From the NCBI RefSeq assembly GCF_014696825.1, contig NZ_JACJQU010000016.1:62001-126000 (forward strand): 64,000 nucleotides of DNA, read 5' to 3'. The stretch comes from Anabaena sphaerica FACHB-251. GTDB lineage: Bacteria; Cyanobacteriota; Cyanobacteriia; Cyanobacteriales; Nostocaceae. Below the pieces are notes generated by a model that was not told the DNA's origin, made no database searches, and was given only the letters and a program-made list of their open reading frames with translations. A program made the position numbers and the translations under genes. Every line of letters starts with the position of its first letter. Positions within the stretch are counted from its first letter, which is position 1. Below, piece by piece: positions 62,410 to 64,000 of this stretch.

Positions 62410-62802
62410 ATGATCATAGCTGGAGTCACGCACTTTGCCTTTCCTGAACCCTACGTCAAAATTGTACCTTCACAACTTCCGGCACCTTTAGAATTAGTTT
62501 ATCTAAGTGGTTTTTATGAAATTCTGGGCGGGATTGGGTTATTCGTGCCACCTCTGAGTCAAGCGGCCGCTTGGGGATTAGTAGCCCTTTTTATTGCCGT
62601 GTTTCCTGCTAATATTAATATGGCAGTTAATCATATTAAAATTGAACATATACCAAACTCACCTTGGTTTCAAGCAGTAAGATTACCATTTCAAGCAGTA
62701 TTAATCGCTTGGGCTTGGTGGTATACTAAACCTTCAGATAAAGAAAAACAAGCTTCGATTATTCCTAAATCACTGATTCCTGATCAATTAGATTGGGAAT
62801 GA
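62410..62802 (+). CDS. DoxX-family membrane protein, probably with frameshifted start
   Basis: The 130-residue protein shows DoxX-type segments (MIIAGVTHFAFPEPYVKIVP, LELVYLSGFYEILGGIGL, ALFIAVFPANINMAV) and four helices. Starting at 62410 drops the front of helix 1. In the same frame upstream, codons for FLRVTLAIS continue that helix but no start is available. One added A in the AAA run at 62377-62379 would join the ATG at 62360 and give MSRVIPKEFLRVTLAIS. The gene is thus either frameshifted or affected by a base error. Function of DoxX proteins is uncertain (redox or thiosulfate links). Confidence 0.7.
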   Translation: MIIAGVTHFAFPEPYVKIVPSQLPAPLELVYLSGFYEILGGIGLFVPPLSQAAAWGLVALFIAVFPANINMAVNHIKIEHIPNSPWFQAVRLPFQAVLIAWAWWYTKPSDKEKQASIIPKSLIPDQLDWE

Positions 62803-62817
62803 TGTGTTTGCTTGGTG

Positions 62818-62936
62818 ATAAGTAGGTGGGTGTTAAAAATTGTCGTTGTGACAAGGCGAAAAGCAAAAGGGAATAGGTTTTGGGCAATTTGACTTTTCGT
62901 TACATACTTTGGTTTTTTTGTGCCTTTCTACTTAAG
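62818..62936 (+). repeat. Dispersed element, copy A (AAGTAGGT family)
   Basis: TAAGTAGGTGGGTGTTAAAA, TTGTCGTTGTGACAAGG, GGTTTTGGGCAATTTGACTT, GTTACATACTTTGG and a CTACTTA end. Same block order as copies B and C. The ends are inverted (AAGTAG/CTACTT). Confidence 0.75.
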
Positions 62937-62978
62937 TTTTCAGAGATAATGGAGATCAGCAAATAAATAGGATTGTTT

Positions 62979-63473
62979 ATGAGTGCATCCCAAACATTAA
63001 AACAATTAAAAGCAGAATGGATCACACCTGAAAATTTTCAACGTTATGGACAGGTGATATTTGCTAGTCAAGACGGTAAATCTTTTGATCAGGAAGATGC
63101 ACATTTAAATTTACAAAATGGCATTCCCCGTTTTTATATTATGCGATTGCACAACAAAGGAACCAAGTTTCATAAAATTACTCGTCATATCCAATGTACT
63201 CAATGTTTGGGTTCTTTGGAAGGTAAGGATTGGTTCATGGCAGTTTGTCCACCTAACAATGAGATTAATGAACCTGTATTAGAAGAAATTTCTGCTTTTC
63301 GCATTCCGGGGAATAGTTTTATTAAGTTAGAAGTAGGAACTTGGCACGCAGGACCATATTTTGATCATGACTTTGTTGATTTTTATAATCTAGAGTTAAG
63401 TGATACAAACGTGGTAGATCATTTCACTCATGATTTTATCAAAAGTCATCAGTTAGAGTTTGAAATGGTATAG
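62979..63473 (+). CDS. Ureidoglycolate lyase-like protein
   Basis: The 164-residue cupin-like protein matches the ureidoglycolate lyase (AllA) family, which splits ureidoglycolate into glyoxylate and urea. Segments: EWITPENFQRYGQVI at the start, HNKGTKFHKITRHIQCTQCLG, and VGTWHAGPYFDHDFVDFYNLE with the metal- or acid-base His residues. The frame opens with TTG at 62973; the ATG at 62979 has AGGA upstream. No other allantoin genes lie nearby, so the actual substrate is not proven. Confidence 0.78.
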   Translation: MSASQTLKQLKAEWITPENFQRYGQVIFASQDGKSFDQEDAHLNLQNGIPRFYIMRLHNKGTKFHKITRHIQCTQCLGSLEGKDWFMAVCPPNNEINEPVLEEISAFRIPGNSFIKLEVGTWHAGPYFDHDFVDFYNLELSDTNVVDHFTHDFIKSHQLEFEMV

Positions 63474-63555
63474 TAGGTGACAGGGTACAGGTGACAGGGA
63501 ACAGGGAATAGGGAATAGAATGTTATTTGTTTATCCTCCTGACTCCTGACTCCTG
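63474..63555. repeat. Heptamer arrays (GTGACAG, GGGAACA, CTCCTGA)
   Basis: Three different heptamers follow one another between two convergent genes, starting one base after a stop codon. Confidence 0.8.
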
Positions 63556-63566
63556 AATCATTACTT

Positions 63567-64000
63567 CTAAGTTCCCAACATTTGTAAATTATGCAAAGTT
63601 GAATAAAGTCCCCCTGTTTCTATCAATTGTTCATGACTTCCCTGCTCAATTAATTCCCCACGCTTCAAGACAAAAATCCGGTCTACATCGCGAATTGTTG
63701 ACAAGCGGTGAGCAATTATTATTGCAGTTCGTTTTGTTAACAACTGATTTAATGCCTGTTGAATTAACGCTTCTGTCCCCACATCTAAACTAGCTGTAGC
63801 CTCATCTAATACCAAAATTTGTGGGTTACGAATAGCAGCCCGTGCAAAGGCTAAAAGTTGCTTTTGTCCACTAGAAATATTTGTTCCTCTTTCTCGTAAT
63901 TGCGTATCATAACCTTGGGGTAATTGCTCAATAAAATCAGCTACATTAGTTTTTTCTGCTGCTTGTTCAATCTCTTCAAAGGTGTAACTATCACCTAAAG
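63567..64000 (-). CDS. ABC transporter ATP-binding protein, C-terminal end (truncated by window)
   Basis: The frame is open to the right edge on the minus strand, so only the last 144 residues are seen. They include FIEQLPQGYDTQLRERG, a modified signature ISSGQKQLLAFARA, Walker B ILVLDEATASLD and the switch His in IIAHRLSTIRDVD. The layout is typical of half-size ABC exporters (permease-ATPase fusions such as MdlB). The expected LSGGQ reads ISSGQ. Substrate is unknown. Confidence 0.88.
   Translation of the reverse strand, partial: LGDSYTFEEIEQAAEKTNVADFIEQLPQGYDTQLRERGTNISSGQKQLLAFARAAIRNPQILVLDEATASLDVGTEALIQQALNQLLTKRTAIIIAHRLSTIRDVDRIFVLKRGELIEQGSHEQLIETGGLYSTLHNLQMLGT

Overview
The window is a 64 kb piece of a cyanobacterial chromosome, most likely from a filamentous, heterocyst-forming (Nostocales) strain. 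The evidence is abundant HIP1 octamers (GCGATCGC and its core), the cyanobacterial genes ldpA, ycf45 and pcxA, a pyrF-pyrE fusion, a fused ModBC transporter, several STAND-type NTPases, and a very high load of 7-bp and 8-bp tandem repeats and short palindromic elements between genes. No phage, plasmid backbone, rRNA, tRNA or CRISPR array was seen.

Layout. 1-6.3 kb: the end of a ParA-like/P-loop double ATPase, then ycf45, ldpA and a MOSC protein on the minus strand. 6.6-13.2 kb: housekeeping genes lepB, pyrC, a patatin-like lipase, tsaE, a YvcK-like protein and ruvC. 13.4-17.6 kb: a cytochrome b/molybdopterin oxidoreductase pair, the pyrF-pyrE fusion and an AI-2E family permease. 18-25 kb: gamma-glutamyltransferase, a DUF1778/GNAT toxin-antitoxin pair with a visible operator, an orphan protein resembling a proteasome-type Ntn hydrolase, ModBC and MltA. 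25.4-31 kb: pcxA, a UvrD/AddB-like helicase-nuclease relative and an NB-ARC protein lacking a sensor domain. 31-40.5 kb: a VIT/vWA protein, msrA, a Ser/Thr kinase, a hybrid histidine kinase and a class III adenylate cyclase. 40.5-47.3 kb: an XPB-like helicase overlapping a Bax1-like DUF790 gene, a putative di-iron protein, small proteins and an LRR-Roc-COR protein. 47.5-64 kb: a double histidine phosphatase, a degenerate dihydroorotase, two radical SAM proteins, a desaturase/SDR fusion, a ketopantoate reductase/acyl-CoA ligase pair, a BMP-type nucleoside transporter with one permease, DoxX, a ureidoglycolate lyase-like protein and the edge of an ABC exporter.

How the genes fit together. Pyrimidine synthesis (pyrC, pyrFE and a pyrC paralogue) and molybdenum metabolism (MOSC, a Mo oxidoreductase, ModBC) recur. 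Putative nucleoside import and a ureidoglycolate lyase-like enzyme hint at purine or ureide use. Signalling genes cluster at 34.8-40.5 kb.

The most distinctive signal is the repeat ecology. A 109-bp element with four consecutive hairpins inside a closing stem occurs three times, with compensatory changes between copies. A second family (about 119-157 bp) occurs three times, two of them inverted around doxX, which itself looks frameshifted. Octamer arrays have entered three reading frames in frame, and GTGACAG heptamers supply the last codons and stop of two genes.
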